Assembly (NCBI GenBank): GCA_913778765.1
Contig: CAJYXO010000083.1
Coordinates: 18,209 to 82,208 of the forward strand
DNA from: an uncultured Massilia sp.
GTDB lineage: Bacteria; Pseudomonadota; Gammaproteobacteria; Burkholderiales; Burkholderiaceae_D
Reading direction: 5' to 3'
Length of the DNA stretch: 64,000 nucleotides
Of the stretch, positions 1 to 8,920 are shown piece after piece. Numbering within the stretch: the stretch's first letter is position 1; every line of letters begins with the position of its first letter. The position numbers were made by a program, and so were the translations under genes. Under the pieces are notes generated by a model, which was given only the letters and a program-made list of their open reading frames with translations, did not search any database and was not told the DNA's origin.

Positions 1-921
1 GACAGCCAGGAAGGGCAGGTTGACGCGCTGGCCGATCAGCTTGGGACGGATGAACTTGTCGACCATGAACAGCTCGATGGCGCCCCAGCTGAACAGGCCG
101 AGCGCCGCGCCCGAATGGCCCTGGCCCAGGAGCAGCAGGGACACCACCGTGAACGACAGCGGCGCGCCGCCCGGCACCAGCGCCAGGTAGCCGGTGATGG
201 TGCCCAGCAGGGCCGGCGCCGGCGCCCCGGCGATGCCGTAGGCGATGCCGAGCACCACGCCTTCCAGAATCGCAACCGAGCACAGGCCGAGGGCCGTGCC
301 GCGCACCGACAGCGGGAACACCCGCCGCAGCATGGGATAGTGGGCCGGCAACAGGCGCTCGCCGGCGCGGTCGACCAGGCGCACGGCGGCGGGGCCGTGC
401 ACGTACAGCATGAACAGGGTGAGCAGGGCCAGGAACAGGTACAGGGCATTGGCAAGAATGATCGAGCCCCAGGTGCGGGCGGCGCCGGTCAGGTGCGGCA
501 TCATGTCGCCGACGATGCTGCGCATCAGCAGGCCGATACCGCCGGGCTGGGCCAGGTGCTCGTTCCACCATTTGAGGGCCGGTTCGGCCACCATCGGCAG
601 GTCCGCCAGCCAGGCCGGCACCGGCACGCCAGTTTCGTTGAGGTGGGCCAGCAGGCTGCGCACGCCGGCCAGCTCGGTGCTGAGGGCATTCAGCAGCAGG
701 AAGCCGGGGCCGGCAAAGGCCGCCACCAGCAGCAGCACCAGGAACACCGCGCTGAGCGGCCGCGGCCAGCCGCGCCGCACCAGCCGCTCGTGCAGCGGCC
801 AGGTGATCACCGCCAGCAGGCCCGCCCAGGCGAGCGAACCCAGGAAGTGCTGGAGCACGAACGCCAGTCCGGCGGCGAACAGCAGTGGTAGCGCCGACTG
901 CGCGAATGGCGAATACCGCAT
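1..921 (-). CDS. AI-2E family transporter (permease), C-terminus beyond the window
   Basis: Reading the minus strand from an ATG at 921 gives one open frame to the left edge (307 codons, no stop), so the C-terminus is missing. The translation has the long hydrophobic helices of the AI-2E/YdiK/PerM permease family, with recognisable stretches such as LAWAGLLAVITWPLHERLVR and VPGGAPLSFTVVSLLLLGQG. The role is inner-membrane transport; family members are linked to autoinducer-2 or small-molecule/ion export, and the substrate here cannot be told. AGGAG lies just upstream of the ATG. The gene begins 29 bases after the htpX stop on the same strand, so the two are probably co-transcribed. Confidence 0.88.
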   Translation of the reverse strand, partial: MRYSPFAQSALPLLFAAGLAFVLQHFLGSLAWAGLLAVITWPLHERLVRRGWPRPLSAVFLVLLLVAAFAGPGFLLLNALSTELAGVRSLLAHLNETGVPVPAWLADLPMVAEPALKWWNEHLAQPGGIGLLMRSIVGDMMPHLTGAARTWGSIILANALYLFLALLTLFMLYVHGPAAVRLVDRAGERLLPAHYPMLRRVFPLSVRGTALGLCSVAILEGVVLGIAYGIAGAPAPALLGTITGYLALVPGGAPLSFTVVSLLLLGQGHSGAALGLFSWGAIELFMVDKFIRPKLIGQRVNLPFLAV

Positions 922-950
922 GTGCTCCTGGTCTCCTGGCTGGGCCCGTC

Positions 951-1820
951 TTACGCGCGCTGCAGGGCGGCGATGCGCTCTTCGCAGGACGGGTGGGTGC
1001 TGAACAGGGACAGCATACCACCGCCGGCGATGCCGGAGGCCGCCATGTTCTTCGGCAGGTCGGCATGCTCGATGCCGCCCAGGCGGCGCAGCGCCGCGAT
1101 CATCGGGCGCGGGCTGCCCATGATCTGGGCCGAGCCGCGGTCGGCGCGGAATTCGCGCTGGCGTGAGAACCAGGCCACGATGATGCTGGCCAGCAGGCCG
1201 AACAGCAGGTCGCAGACGATCGAGGTGACGTAGAAAGCGATGCCCGGGCCGCTGGATTCCTCGTCCTTGCGGATGAAGCTGTCGACCGCGTAGGCGACCA
1301 CACGCGCCAGGAATACCACGAAGGTATTCACCACGCCCTGGATCAGGGTCAGGGTGACCATGTCGCCGTTGGCGATGTGCGCGACCTCGTGGGCCAGCAC
1401 GCCTTCGATCTCCTCATGCGTCATCGATTGCAGCAGGCCGGTCGACACCGCCACCAGCGAGGCGTTCTTGGTGGCGCCGGTGGCGAAGGCGTTCGGCGCG
1501 CCTTCGTAGACGGCCACTTCCGGCATCGCGATGCCGGCGCGCTGGGCCTGGGCCGCGACCGTGCTCAGCAGCCAGGATTCGGTGCCGTTCATCGGCTGTT
1601 CGATCACGCGGGCGCCGGTCGACCACTTGGCGATCGGCTTGGACAGCCACAGCGAGATGAAGGCGCCGCCGAAGCCCATCAGGGCCGCGAAGCCGAGCAG
1701 CAGGCCGAGGTTCAGGCCGTTGGCGGTCAGGTAGCGGTTGACGCCGAGCAGGCTGGCCGAGATGCCCAGCACCAGCATGATGGCGAGGTTGGTCGCGAGA
1801 AAAAGAAAGATGCGTTTCAT
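951..1820 (-). CDS. htpX: Membrane zinc metalloprotease HtpX
   Basis: This 289-residue protein has the usual HtpX length and layout: two N-terminal membrane helices (about residues 4-24 and 36-58), the zinc motif HEVAH at 144-148, two further hydrophobic segments (about 155-178 and 194-215), and REFRAD, whose Glu223 is the expected third zinc ligand. HtpX degrades damaged inner-membrane proteins alongside FtsH and is generally induced by envelope or heat stress. The C-terminus keeps the family's [13 protein letters not shown] element. It is the first gene of a likely operon with the AI-2E permease. AACCTCCAGGGG precedes the ATG, but no clear heat-shock promoter was found. Confidence 0.97.
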   Translation of the reverse strand: MKRIFLFLATNLAIMLVLGISASLLGVNRYLTANGLNLGLLLGFAALMGFGGAFISLWLSKPIAKWSTGARVIEQPMNGTESWLLSTVAAQAQRAGIAMPEVAVYEGAPNAFATGATKNASLVAVSTGLLQSMTHEEIEGVLAHEVAHIANGDMVTLTLIQGVVNTFVVFLARVVAYAVDSFIRKDEESSGPGIAFYVTSIVCDLLFGLLASIIVAWFSRQREFRADRGSAQIMGSPRPMIAALRRLGGIEHADLPKNMAASGIAGGGMLSLFSTHPSCEERIAALQRA

Positions 1821-1983
1821 GATTGCTTACCCCTGGAGGTTATATTTCCAAGGTGGAAGCATACGACAGTGCGCGGATCGGAAAAAGCGAAGTTTTTGGA
1901 AGGTCGACTTCGGAAAAATCGAAGCCACGTGCGATATCGTTTTGCTATAGTTGCAGCGGTCTTTCCAACCCATGGAGGCGGCA

Positions 1984-2409
1984 ATGCGCGGAGCAGGTGG
2001 AACCAGCGGCGGTACGGGCCGGTTTTTCCTCGGCCTGGTCATGATGTGCGGCGGCTTTTATCTGCTGCTCAACAGCGTGGTGGTGAGCTCGGCCTTCGGC
2101 TGGGGCACGCGCCTGTTCGGCTTCGGCGGTGTCGGTATTACCGGCGGCATCGTCCTGATCCCCCTGATCATCGGCGTGGCCATGATCTTCTACAACGCCC
2201 GCAGCGCGCTCGGCTGGCTGCTGGCGGTCGGCGCGCTGGCCGGCCTCGTGTTCGGCGTGATCGCCTCGCTCAGCATGAGCCTGCGCACCATGTCGGCCTT
2301 CGAACTGATCTGCATCCTGGTGCTGGCCTTCGGCGGGCTCGGGCTGTTCCTGCGGTCGCTGCGCAGCCATGCGCGGGAAGAGGCCGCGGAAGCGGCCCGC
2401 TCAGTGTAA
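1984..2409 (+). CDS. Small multi-pass membrane protein of unknown function
   Basis: This 141-residue protein has a Gly-rich N-terminus followed by about four hydrophobic segments (roughly residues 16-36, 46-66, 72-95 and 103-124) and a short charged tail. I do not recognise a family. The start is placed at the ATG at 1984 because GGAGG lies five bases upstream; an ATG at 1951 in the same frame has no ribosome-binding site. The last nine bases overlap the end of the convergent CII-type gene. It is divergent from htpX, so a shared envelope-stress role is possible but unproven. Confidence 0.75.
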   Translation: MRGAGGTSGGTGRFFLGLVMMCGGFYLLLNSVVVSSAFGWGTRLFGFGGVGITGGIVLIPLIIGVAMIFYNARSALGWLLAVGALAGLVFGVIASLSMSLRTMSAFELICILVLAFGGLGLFLRSLRSHAREEAAEAARSV

Positions 2410-2892
2410 GCCGGCGTCGGCTTCGTTGCGAAGACGCGCACGCCAGGCGCCCAGCGCCGACAGGGCCGAGTGGAATTTGCGTTCGATCAGGTCGGCCTCG
2501 GCCTCGGTGACCTTACCATCGATCAATGCGCTCGACACCGCTTCGGCCACCGCGCCCACTTCGCTCATCACCCGGCACACGGTCTGCGACAGGTCGTCCT
2601 GGCGCGCCGCTTCCGGCTGCGGCACCACGAAGGCCGCCATGCCGTGGCGTACCAGCAGGGCGTGCAGCGGCAGGTGGGCGTCGGGCACGCCGGCCGCGTG
2701 GCAGCGTTCGACGATCAGTGACACTTCCTCGAACGAGGGATAGTGCGAGGCGATCGTCGGCGCCAGCTTGTTGCGCAGGACGTTGACCGAGATGTCCAGC
2801 TCGCGCGCCAGCGCTTCCAGTCCACCCGGGTACTTGCGTGCCACGGTGTACAGGGCGTCGTGCTGGTTCATGTCGAGATAGCGTCGGGTCAT
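2401..2892 (-). CDS. Phage regulatory CII-type DNA-binding protein
   Basis: The 163-residue protein resembles the phage regulatory protein CII family (PF06892): an N-terminal helix-turn-helix-like stretch with YPGGLEALARELDISVNVLR at about residues 23-42, then a helical region. Such proteins are often encoded on betaproteobacterial chromosomes outside any prophage, and no phage genes flank this one. The role is inferred to be transcriptional control. It is divergent from the secreted Ser/Gly-rich protein gene at 2975, and a 14-bp palindrome lies between them, which could be its operator. Confidence 0.8.
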   Translation of the reverse strand: MTRRYLDMNQHDALYTVARKYPGGLEALARELDISVNVLRNKLAPTIASHYPSFEEVSLIVERCHAAGVPDAHLPLHALLVRHGMAAFVVPQPEAARQDDLSQTVCRVMSEVGAVAEAVSSALIDGKVTEAEADLIERKFHSALSALGAWRARLRNEADAGLH

Positions 2893-2918
2893 GGTAATCC
2901 TTTGATATTTTTACCGGT

Positions 2919-2932
2919 GCATGTCAACATGC
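2919..2932. promoter_or_regulatory. Palindrome in a divergent promoter region
   Basis: The sequence GCATGTCAACATGC is a perfect inverted repeat (GCATGT, 2-base spacer, ACATGC). It sits 27 bases upstream of the CII-type regulator start and 43 bases upstream of the divergent gene at 2975. Position and symmetry suggest a repressor or activator site, possibly autoregulatory. No binding protein can be assigned from sequence alone. Confidence 0.4.
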
Positions 2933-2974
2933 CCACCGTTATCCTAATTCTAACTTTCGACGGCACTCCTGACC

Positions 2975-3865
2975 ATGCTGAAGACCTTTTCGAAGTATGC
3001 ACATGTGGCGCATTTGTTATTCGCGCTGTCGCTGATGCTGCCGCTGGCTTCCGTGCCGGCCGACGCCAGGCCGACCAGCTCTTCGTCTTTCAAGAGCGGG
3101 TTCTCGTCGCAGCGTTCGTCGTCGTCGCCGTCGAAATCGGGCGGCTTCGGATCCTTCGGCCGGCGTTCGGCGGACAGCGCGCCGGGCAGCGGCGCGTCGA
3201 AGAAATCGGGCGGCGGTTTCGGGTCCTTCGGCGCGTCGCGCAACGCGGACACCAACCGGTCCGACTCCGCGCTGTCGCGCAAGCTGGACCGCGAGCGCTC
3301 GGAAGCGAATGCGATCCGCACGCTGGACGAGCGCCGCGCGGCGCAGGCGGCGAAGGACAGGAACGATGCGGCGCGTTCGGCGCCTGGCTACAACCAGCCG
3401 GCCGGCGGTGATGCGGACGAGCGCCGCGCGCCGCCGTCGCAGGGTTATGGCTACGGTCCCGCGCCGGCGCCCGCGCAGCCGCCGGTCATCATCAACAACA
3501 ACGGCGGCAGCGGGCTCGGACACATCGTGGCCGGTGCGATCCTGGCGCGGTCGGCGGCGAATGCGCATGCCAACGGCGGCAACGGCGGCAACAATAACGG
3601 CGGCGGCTACTACCCGGCGCCCAGCGGCGGCGGCGGCGACCTGGCCAACCAGGCCGGCGCCGGCAGCGTGGGCACAGGCGCGGCGGCGCCGGCGGGATCG
3701 GCAGCGCCGGCCGCACCGGCAAGGTCGGGTGGCGGCTCCGTGCTCGGCGCCTTCGTCTGGCTGGCCGTGCTGGCGCTGGTCGTGTGGGCGGTCCTGCGCA
3801 TCGTGAAGCGCAGGCGCGCCCGCCGCGAAGCCGGCAAACCGAATTATTCGTTCGAAAGGAATTGA
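2975..3865 (+). CDS. Secreted, membrane-anchored low-complexity Ser/Gly/Ala-rich protein
   Basis: This 296-residue protein has an N-terminal signal sequence (hydrophobic core LLFALSLMLPLASVPADA), a Ser/Gly-rich region (about 33-85), a charged helical stretch (about 95-135), a Pro/Gly/Asn-rich region, and one C-terminal membrane helix (about 255-277) followed by a basic tail. No enzymatic domain is visible. It ends four bases before the DUF2491 gene, and a PspA-like gene follows, so the three look like one operon concerned with membrane stress or surface structure. The function is unknown; the layout suggests an envelope-anchored, disordered extracytoplasmic protein. Confidence 0.72.
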   Translation: MLKTFSKYAHVAHLLFALSLMLPLASVPADARPTSSSSFKSGFSSQRSSSSPSKSGGFGSFGRRSADSAPGSGASKKSGGGFGSFGASRNADTNRSDSALSRKLDRERSEANAIRTLDERRAAQAAKDRNDAARSAPGYNQPAGGDADERRAPPSQGYGYGPAPAPAQPPVIINNNGGSGLGHIVAGAILARSAANAHANGGNGGNNNGGGYYPAPSGGGGDLANQAGAGSVGTGAAAPAGSAAPAAPARSGGGSVLGAFVWLAVLALVVWAVLRIVKRRRARREAGKPNYSFERN

Positions 3866-3869
3866 GCAG

Positions 3870-4652
3870 ATGGCCTGGAAGGATGTAGTCAGCTATGTGC
3901 GCGGCATCGCCGAGAAGAAGGGCGTGCTCGACGACGACAAGCGGATGGACGACGGCGTGCCGCTCGACGCCCGCATCGGCAGCGTGGTGCAGATGCAAGC
4001 CTCGCCCATCATCCGCGCGCAGGCGAACGGCTCGCTGGTCAAGATGCCGGAGGCCGCCGACACGCGCATCCTGGCCGTCTCGCAGCTGCGCCTGCATCCC
4101 GACACCGAGCTGTATCGCCTCTACCTCGACAAGGGCGACGACGACGCGGACGAAAAATTCCTGCAGGTGTTCTGCGGCGACGACGGCAAGGTCGCCGACA
4201 TCCTGTACTGCACCCAGCTGGCGCGCGTGATCCCGGAAACCGCGGACGACCAGGATGCCTACACCGGCCAGGCCGGCCATGGCCTGGGCGACCCGAGCTA
4301 CACGCTTTGGCGCGAGCAGCTGGCCGACATGCTCGACGAAGCGACGCTGGCCACCGCCTTCGGCGACGCCGAGCGCCTCGACTACGACCGCGACGCCGGC
4401 GGATCGGCGGACTTCGTCAAGCCCTTCGCCGGGCGCGAAATCCGCATCGACGATGCCCAGGGTGTGCACGGCCTGCGCCAGGAAATGTACTTCATGCCCT
4501 ATGTGCGCGAGCTGGCGGGCGGCGGGCGCGAATATTTACTGATCACGACAGAGATCATCGAAAGCGTCGATGGCGATGCGTCGAAGCGCGGCATCCACGT
4601 CGACTTCGTGATCGGCATCCCGGTGGAACAGGAACGCATCGTCATTCAATAA
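3870..4652 (+). CDS. DUF2491 family protein (YjfK-like)
   Basis: The 260-residue soluble protein matches the DUF2491/YjfK family in length and in features such as YRLYLDKGDDD, FLQVFCG and SYTLWREQLADM. In E. coli, yjfK sits in the yjfIJKLM cluster with the PspA paralogue yjfJ; here the PspA-like gene follows 22 bases downstream, preserving that association. The biochemical function is unknown. AAAGGA precedes the ATG and overlaps the end of the upstream gene. The family call rests on recognised sequence character and conserved neighbourhood. Confidence 0.85.
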   Translation: MAWKDVVSYVRGIAEKKGVLDDDKRMDDGVPLDARIGSVVQMQASPIIRAQANGSLVKMPEAADTRILAVSQLRLHPDTELYRLYLDKGDDDADEKFLQVFCGDDGKVADILYCTQLARVIPETADDQDAYTGQAGHGLGDPSYTLWREQLADMLDEATLATAFGDAERLDYDRDAGGSADFVKPFAGREIRIDDAQGVHGLRQEMYFMPYVRELAGGGREYLLITTEIIESVDGDASKRGIHVDFVIGIPVEQERIVIQ

Positions 4653-4674
4653 TTTTTCAACGAAAGGAAAGACC

Positions 4675-5439
4675 ATGAGCAACGCAAGCGGATGGGGCCT
4701 GACTGCACGACTGGTGTCGAAACACTTCGGCGCCCTGGGCGACCGGATCTCCGAGGCCATCGCCAACTTCGATCCGGAGACCGCGACCGAGGCCGACCGC
4801 GACCGCCTGGTCGACACCCTGCGCGACACCGCGCAGCTGCTGGCCACGGCCCGCGCGTCCTTCGACAAGGAACACAAGGACGTCGTCAACCTGCAGACCC
4901 TGATCGCCAGCGACGAGCGCGCCGCCGAGAAGCTGGCCGAGCGCCTGGCCGCCGGCACCATCTCCGAAGCCACGGTGACCCTGTTCTGCGATGAGCTCGA
5001 AGCCAACAAGGCGCGCCTGCCGCAGGAAATCCAGGAAGAGGCGGACGCCAGGGCCTACATGGACGAGCTGCAGAAGATCGTCGACGCGCTGTCGAAGCAG
5101 CTGGCCGAGTTCGACGCCCAGGCCAGGAAAGCGATCCAGGCCCTGGCCGCCGCCAAGGCACAGAAGGAACTGCAGGAACTGCGCATGGAGCGCCAGTCGC
5201 AGCTGGCCGGCCTGACCACCATGAAGGGCAACTCGAGCGCGCTGAACGCGCTGACCAGGCGCGCGCAAGCCGTCACCAACGAAGCGGCCGGCCTGCGCAT
5301 CGTCGCCGACATCGGCCAGAAGCCGCTCGACCAGCAGGCCGAACTCGATGCGATCCGCAAGTCGGTGAGCCAGCCGGAGACGGCCGGGGAAACGGCGCTC
5401 GAGCGCTTGAAGCGCTTGTCGGCGAAGGCGCCGGCCTGA
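4675..5439 (+). CDS. PspA/IM30 family protein (YjfJ-like)
   Basis: The 254-residue protein is almost entirely predicted coiled coil, with the Ala/Glu/Lys/Arg/Gln-rich heptads typical of PspA/Vipp1 (bacterial ESCRT-III-like) proteins. Such proteins polymerise on damaged inner membrane and maintain its integrity. The N-terminus (GWGLTARLVSKHFGALGDRI) is that of the YjfJ branch rather than of canonical PspA, and no pspF/pspB/pspC genes are nearby. GAAAGGAAAG precedes the ATG. It is the third gene of the cluster with DUF2491 and the Ser-rich membrane protein. Confidence 0.87.
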   Translation: MSNASGWGLTARLVSKHFGALGDRISEAIANFDPETATEADRDRLVDTLRDTAQLLATARASFDKEHKDVVNLQTLIASDERAAEKLAERLAAGTISEATVTLFCDELEANKARLPQEIQEEADARAYMDELQKIVDALSKQLAEFDAQARKAIQALAAAKAQKELQELRMERQSQLAGLTTMKGNSSALNALTRRAQAVTNEAAGLRIVADIGQKPLDQQAELDAIRKSVSQPETAGETALERLKRLSAKAPA

Positions 5440-5442
5440 TTC

Positions 5443-5763
5443 TTATTCGGAATCGCGCAGCCAGGACCGGCTTTTCGACTCGGCGGGGACGGGCGCGGCG
5501 ACGGTTGCCGCGCGCCGGACGCGCTGGCCGAACCGGTGGTCGGCGCTGCGCCGCGGCGCCTTCCTTTTGGCCAGGCGGGCTTTGACGCTCACCGTGCAGC
5601 GGTAGAGCAGGGCGCCGACGCCGACGATCAGCGCGCTGGCGGTGATCGCCAATCCGTCGGGACGGCCTGCGACGACGAACACGCAGACGAAGACGATGAG
5701 GTCGAGGCAGTAGAGATAGTTAAAACGCGATGTGATGTTCGAAGCGACTTCAGTGACCGGCAT
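5443..5763 (-). CDS. Small two-helix membrane protein, unknown function
   Basis: The 106-residue protein has two hydrophobic segments (about residues 17-33 and 39-55) and a strongly basic C-terminal half rich in Arg, Lys and Ala. It converges on the PspA-like gene with only three bases between stop codons. No family is recognised. The ribosome-binding site is weak (TGGA). Coding is supported by plausible membrane topology and by lying in space the neighbouring genes do not use. Confidence 0.5.
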   Translation of the reverse strand: MPVTEVASNITSRFNYLYCLDLIVFVCVFVVAGRPDGLAITASALIVGVGALLYRCTVSVKARLAKRKAPRRSADHRFGQRVRRAATVAAPVPAESKSRSWLRDSE

Positions 5764-5861
5764 GCTGGGTTCCAGGTAAATCGTACGGCAGTGTCATCCG
5801 TATGGATTTATTTTAACATTTCCGCATGGAAATTATGCATGTCGATTTCACAAGCGCGATC

Positions 5862-5963
5862 TCACTGCGCCCAGTAATCGACCACCAGCGAGCGCTCCAG
5901 GCAGCCAACCAGCGTATCGACGAAAGCCTGGTGCGCCGCATGCAGCAGGTAGGCGTCGCGCAT
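5862..5963 (-). pseudogene. Possible remnant of a gene 3' end
   Basis: A 33-codon minus-strand frame starts at an ATG (5963) and ends in TGA (5862). It encodes a well-balanced helical sequence (AAHQAFVDTLVGCLERSLVV followed by DYWAQ) that looks more like the C-terminus of a larger protein than random intergenic sequence. There is an in-frame stop directly upstream and no good ribosome-binding site. It lies in the 236-base gap before the sugar isomerase gene. I cannot name the parent gene; a chance ORF is the main alternative. Confidence 0.25.
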
Positions 5964-5999
5964 TCATCTTGCACGCGCCAATAAAAACCGGAGACACGC

Positions 6000-6866
6000 A
6001 TGGCCTTCCCCCGCATCCAGCCCGTTTTGCTTGCCCTGATCCTGTCCGCGCCGCTGGCCCAGGCGGCATCGACGCCGCCGCGCATCGGCGTGCAGCTCTG
6101 GTCCGTCAAGGACGACCTCGAACAGGACTTCGACGGCACCCTCGCCAGGCTGGCGGCGATGGGCTTCCAGGGCGTGGAATTCGCCGGCGAATTCGGCCGC
6201 TTCGCGAAGGATCCCGCCGGCCTGCGCACCTTGCTCGACAAGCTTGGCCTGCAATGCGCCGGCGCCCACCTCGACTTCGCCGCGCTTTCGAACGAGCGCT
6301 TCGAACAGACGACGTCGTTCTACCGGACGCTCGGCTGCCGTAACCTGGTCGTCGCCTGGGACAAGCGCGGCGCCTCGCTTGACGGCGCGGCCGCCATCGC
6401 GCACGACATGGCCGTGCTGGCGCCGAAGCTGAAGCCGCTCGGCATGCGTATCGGCTACCACAACCACGCGCAGGAAATGACGGGGCCCGAGGGCCGCACG
6501 CCCTGGGACACGATCGCCGGCGGCACGCCGCGGGAAGCCGTCCTGCAGCAGGATATCGGCTGGACCGTCTTTGCCGGCAAGGATCCGGTGGTGCTCGTCG
6601 ATCGCTATCCCGGCCGCACGCTCACCTCCCACTTCAAGGCCAAGCTGCCCGAAGGCGTGCCGGGCAAGCCGATCATCGGCCAGGACCGCACCGACTGGCC
6701 TGCCGTCTACGCGGCGGCGCGCGCGGCGGGCGGGGCCGAGTGGATCGTGCTCGAGCAGGAAGAATATCCGGATGGGATGACGCCGCTGGAGGCGGTGGCG
6801 GCGTCGATGCGCGGGTTGCGCGCCGTGACGATGCGCACGAAAGACACCCCGGTTGACAACAAGTAA
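6000..6866 (+). CDS. Secreted sugar phosphate isomerase/epimerase-like TIM-barrel protein
   Basis: The 288-residue protein starts with a clear signal peptide (MAFPRIQPVLLALILSAPLA, then QA) followed by a xylose-isomerase-like TIM barrel (PF01261 type). Family-typical elements are IGVQLWSVKDDL, the GFQGVEFAGEFG strand, IGYHNHAQE, and the late acidic WIVLEQEEYPDGMTPL, which would supply metal ligands. Periplasmic members of this family are common near glycan-degradation genes, but the substrate is unknown. GGAGA precedes the ATG. The acyltransferase gene begins 44 bases downstream on the same strand. Confidence 0.85.
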   Translation: MAFPRIQPVLLALILSAPLAQAASTPPRIGVQLWSVKDDLEQDFDGTLARLAAMGFQGVEFAGEFGRFAKDPAGLRTLLDKLGLQCAGAHLDFAALSNERFEQTTSFYRTLGCRNLVVAWDKRGASLDGAAAIAHDMAVLAPKLKPLGMRIGYHNHAQEMTGPEGRTPWDTIAGGTPREAVLQQDIGWTVFAGKDPVVLVDRYPGRTLTSHFKAKLPEGVPGKPIIGQDRTDWPAVYAAARAAGGAEWIVLEQEEYPDGMTPLEAVAASMRGLRAVTMRTKDTPVDNK

Positions 6867-6910
6867 TCGTTGAGGAAGACTGCGGCGATGCATCATGTGG
6901 AGGTGACTAC

Positions 6911-8920
6911 ATGGATGTCCGCAACGCTGCTCACCCGATCGCCTACCGCCCCGACATCGACGGCCTGCGCGCCGTCGCCGTCGGCCTGGTCGTCCTGTTC
7001 CATGCCTGGCCCAAGTGGCTGCGCTCCGGCTTCATCGGGGTCGACGTCTTCTTCGTCATCTCCGGCTTCCTGATCACCTCGATCATCCTGAAGGACCTGA
7101 AGGCGCGCGCCTTCACCGTGCGCGGCTTTTACGTGCGCCGCATCCGGCGCATCTTCCCGGCCCTGATCGTCGTGGTGCTGGCGGTGCTGGCCTTCGGCTG
7201 GTACGTGCTGCTGCGGCAGGAGTTCGCCCAGCTCGGCAAGCACGTGGCCGCGGCCGCGGCCTTCGTGTCGAACCTGGTGCTGTGGAGCGAGGCCGGCTAC
7301 TGGGACAACGAATCCGTCACCAAGCCGCTGCTGCACCTGTGGTCCCTGGGCGTGGAAGAACAGTTCTACCTGGTGTGGCCGATCGCCATGGCCCTGTGCT
7401 TCAAGGTCCGCTTCGGCATCCTCGCCTTCCTGGCGCTGACCCTGGCCAGCTCCTTCCTGTACGGCCTGTACGCCACCTTCAACCATCCCGCCGAAGCCTA
7501 TTTTTCGCCCGTCACGCGGTTCTGGGAACTGGCCTCCGGCGGCCTGGTGGCCTACGCGATGACCAAGCGGCATCCGCTGCTGCCGCTGCCCTGGCTGGTT
7601 TCCAGCATCGGCCTGGCGCTGCTGGCGCTGGGCGCGGTGCTGATCAAGGGGCAGAGCGATTTTCCGGGCGCCTGGGCGCTGCTGCCGGTGCTCGGCGCCT
7701 GCGCGCTGATCGCCGCGGGGAACACGTCGTGGATCAACCACCGCCTGCTGGGCAACAGGCTGATGGTGAAGATCGGCCTGGTCAGCTATCCCTTCTACTT
7801 GTGGCACTGGCCGCTGCTCTCGTTCGGCTACATCGTCGAGGGCGAGAAGCCGCCGCCGACGATGAAAGCGGTGCTGGTGCTGGCGGCGCTGGCGCTGGCC
7901 TTCCTCACTTACCACCTGGTCGAGCGGCCGGTGCAGAAGTCGCCGAAGCGGCGCCGCGCGATCCAGTACCTGGTGACGGCGATGGCCTGCTTCGGTGTGC
8001 TCGGCTTGATGGTCAAGGCCGGCCTGCTGCAGGAGCGCATGCCCTCGAATGCGGTGGCGCGCTACATGGGCGCGCTGAACGACCTCGGTTTCCCGGACCC
8101 GGCGATGAAGCCGCTGCGCTACCACGGCTCGCTGTTCCAGCAACTGGCGGGGAAGGGGCAGGGGACCACGGTGCTGATTGGCGACTCCGTCGTCGAGCAG
8201 TATGCGCCGCTGGTGTCGCAAGGCTTGCGCGACGGCCGCTTCGACCGCGGCAAGGTGATCTTCGCCACCCAGGGCGGCTGCATGCCGGTCGAGGGCGCGG
8301 TGCGGCTGCCGCGCCTGCGCTACCCGACCTGCGCGGCCTCCGTGGCGGACGCCTACCGGCTGGCGGCATCGAAGGACGTCGATACGGTCGTGATCGGGGC
8401 CATCTGGTACGGCTACTTCGCCGACTGGCAGGTGGACGTGCAGATGCCGGTGGATGGCCGGCTGCAGACCTTCCCTGCGAAACCGGCGCACGAAGCGGCC
8501 TACGTGGCGCTGCAGGATTCGATCGCGCGGCTGCGCAATGCCGGCAAGCGCGTCTACCTGATCCTGCAGCCGCCGTCCGGCAACCTGTTCGACCCGCGCT
8601 CGATGATCAGCGGCTCGCGCTTCGGCGAGATGAAACCCCGCACCGATATGGAACCCTACCGCGTCGACCGCTTCTACAGCGACAACGCGGAACCGCGCCG
8701 GCGCCTGCTGCGGATCGCCCAGGCGACCGGCGCGGTGCCGATCGACCCGGTCGACAGCATCTGCCGGAACGGCATCTGCCCGACCGTCGACGCGGCCGGC
8801 GAACCGATCTACACCGACCCGGTCCACATGCGGCCCTTCTATGTGCGCAGCATGGTCCGCTACCTGGACGCGCCGCTGAACGGCAGCGGGGTCCAGTTGT
8901 CGTTGCGGCCGTCGAGGTAA
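6911..8920 (+). CDS. O-acyltransferase (OafA/YrhL type) with C-terminal SGNH domain
   Basis: The 669-residue protein has an N-terminal acyltransferase-3 membrane domain of about ten helices, opening with YRPDIDGLRAVAVGLVVLFH and containing the conserved RRIRRIFPAL motif and WSLGVEEQFYLVWP. After the last membrane segment (about residue 370) comes a periplasmic SGNH hydrolase-like domain: GDSVVEQY with Ser426, and Asp636-Pro-Val-His639 near the end. Proteins of this design O-acetylate surface polysaccharides, the SGNH domain completing transfer outside the membrane. GGAGGTGA precedes the ATG. The last 61 bases overlap the convergent GFA gene. Confidence 0.93.
   Translation: MDVRNAAHPIAYRPDIDGLRAVAVGLVVLFHAWPKWLRSGFIGVDVFFVISGFLITSIILKDLKARAFTVRGFYVRRIRRIFPALIVVVLAVLAFGWYVLLRQEFAQLGKHVAAAAAFVSNLVLWSEAGYWDNESVTKPLLHLWSLGVEEQFYLVWPIAMALCFKVRFGILAFLALTLASSFLYGLYATFNHPAEAYFSPVTRFWELASGGLVAYAMTKRHPLLPLPWLVSSIGLALLALGAVLIKGQSDFPGAWALLPVLGACALIAAGNTSWINHRLLGNRLMVKIGLVSYPFYLWHWPLLSFGYIVEGEKPPPTMKAVLVLAALALAFLTYHLVERPVQKSPKRRRAIQYLVTAMACFGVLGLMVKAGLLQERMPSNAVARYMGALNDLGFPDPAMKPLRYHGSLFQQLAGKGQGTTVLIGDSVVEQYAPLVSQGLRDGRFDRGKVIFATQGGCMPVEGAVRLPRLRYPTCAASVADAYRLAASKDVDTVVIGAIWYGYFADWQVDVQMPVDGRLQTFPAKPAHEAAYVALQDSIARLRNAGKRVYLILQPPSGNLFDPRSMISGSRFGEMKPRTDMEPYRVDRFYSDNAEPRRRLLRIAQATGAVPIDPVDSICRNGICPTVDAAGEPIYTDPVHMRPFYVRSMVRYLDAPLNGSGVQLSLRPSR

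Noticed and set aside
36..455. A 139-codon Cys/Pro/Ser-rich minus-strand frame
   Set aside because: Shadow of the AI-2E permease, which is open on the same strand in another frame through the window edge.
2401..2892. Prophage remnant around the CII-type gene
   Set aside because: No integrase, structural or lysis genes and no attachment-site repeats nearby.
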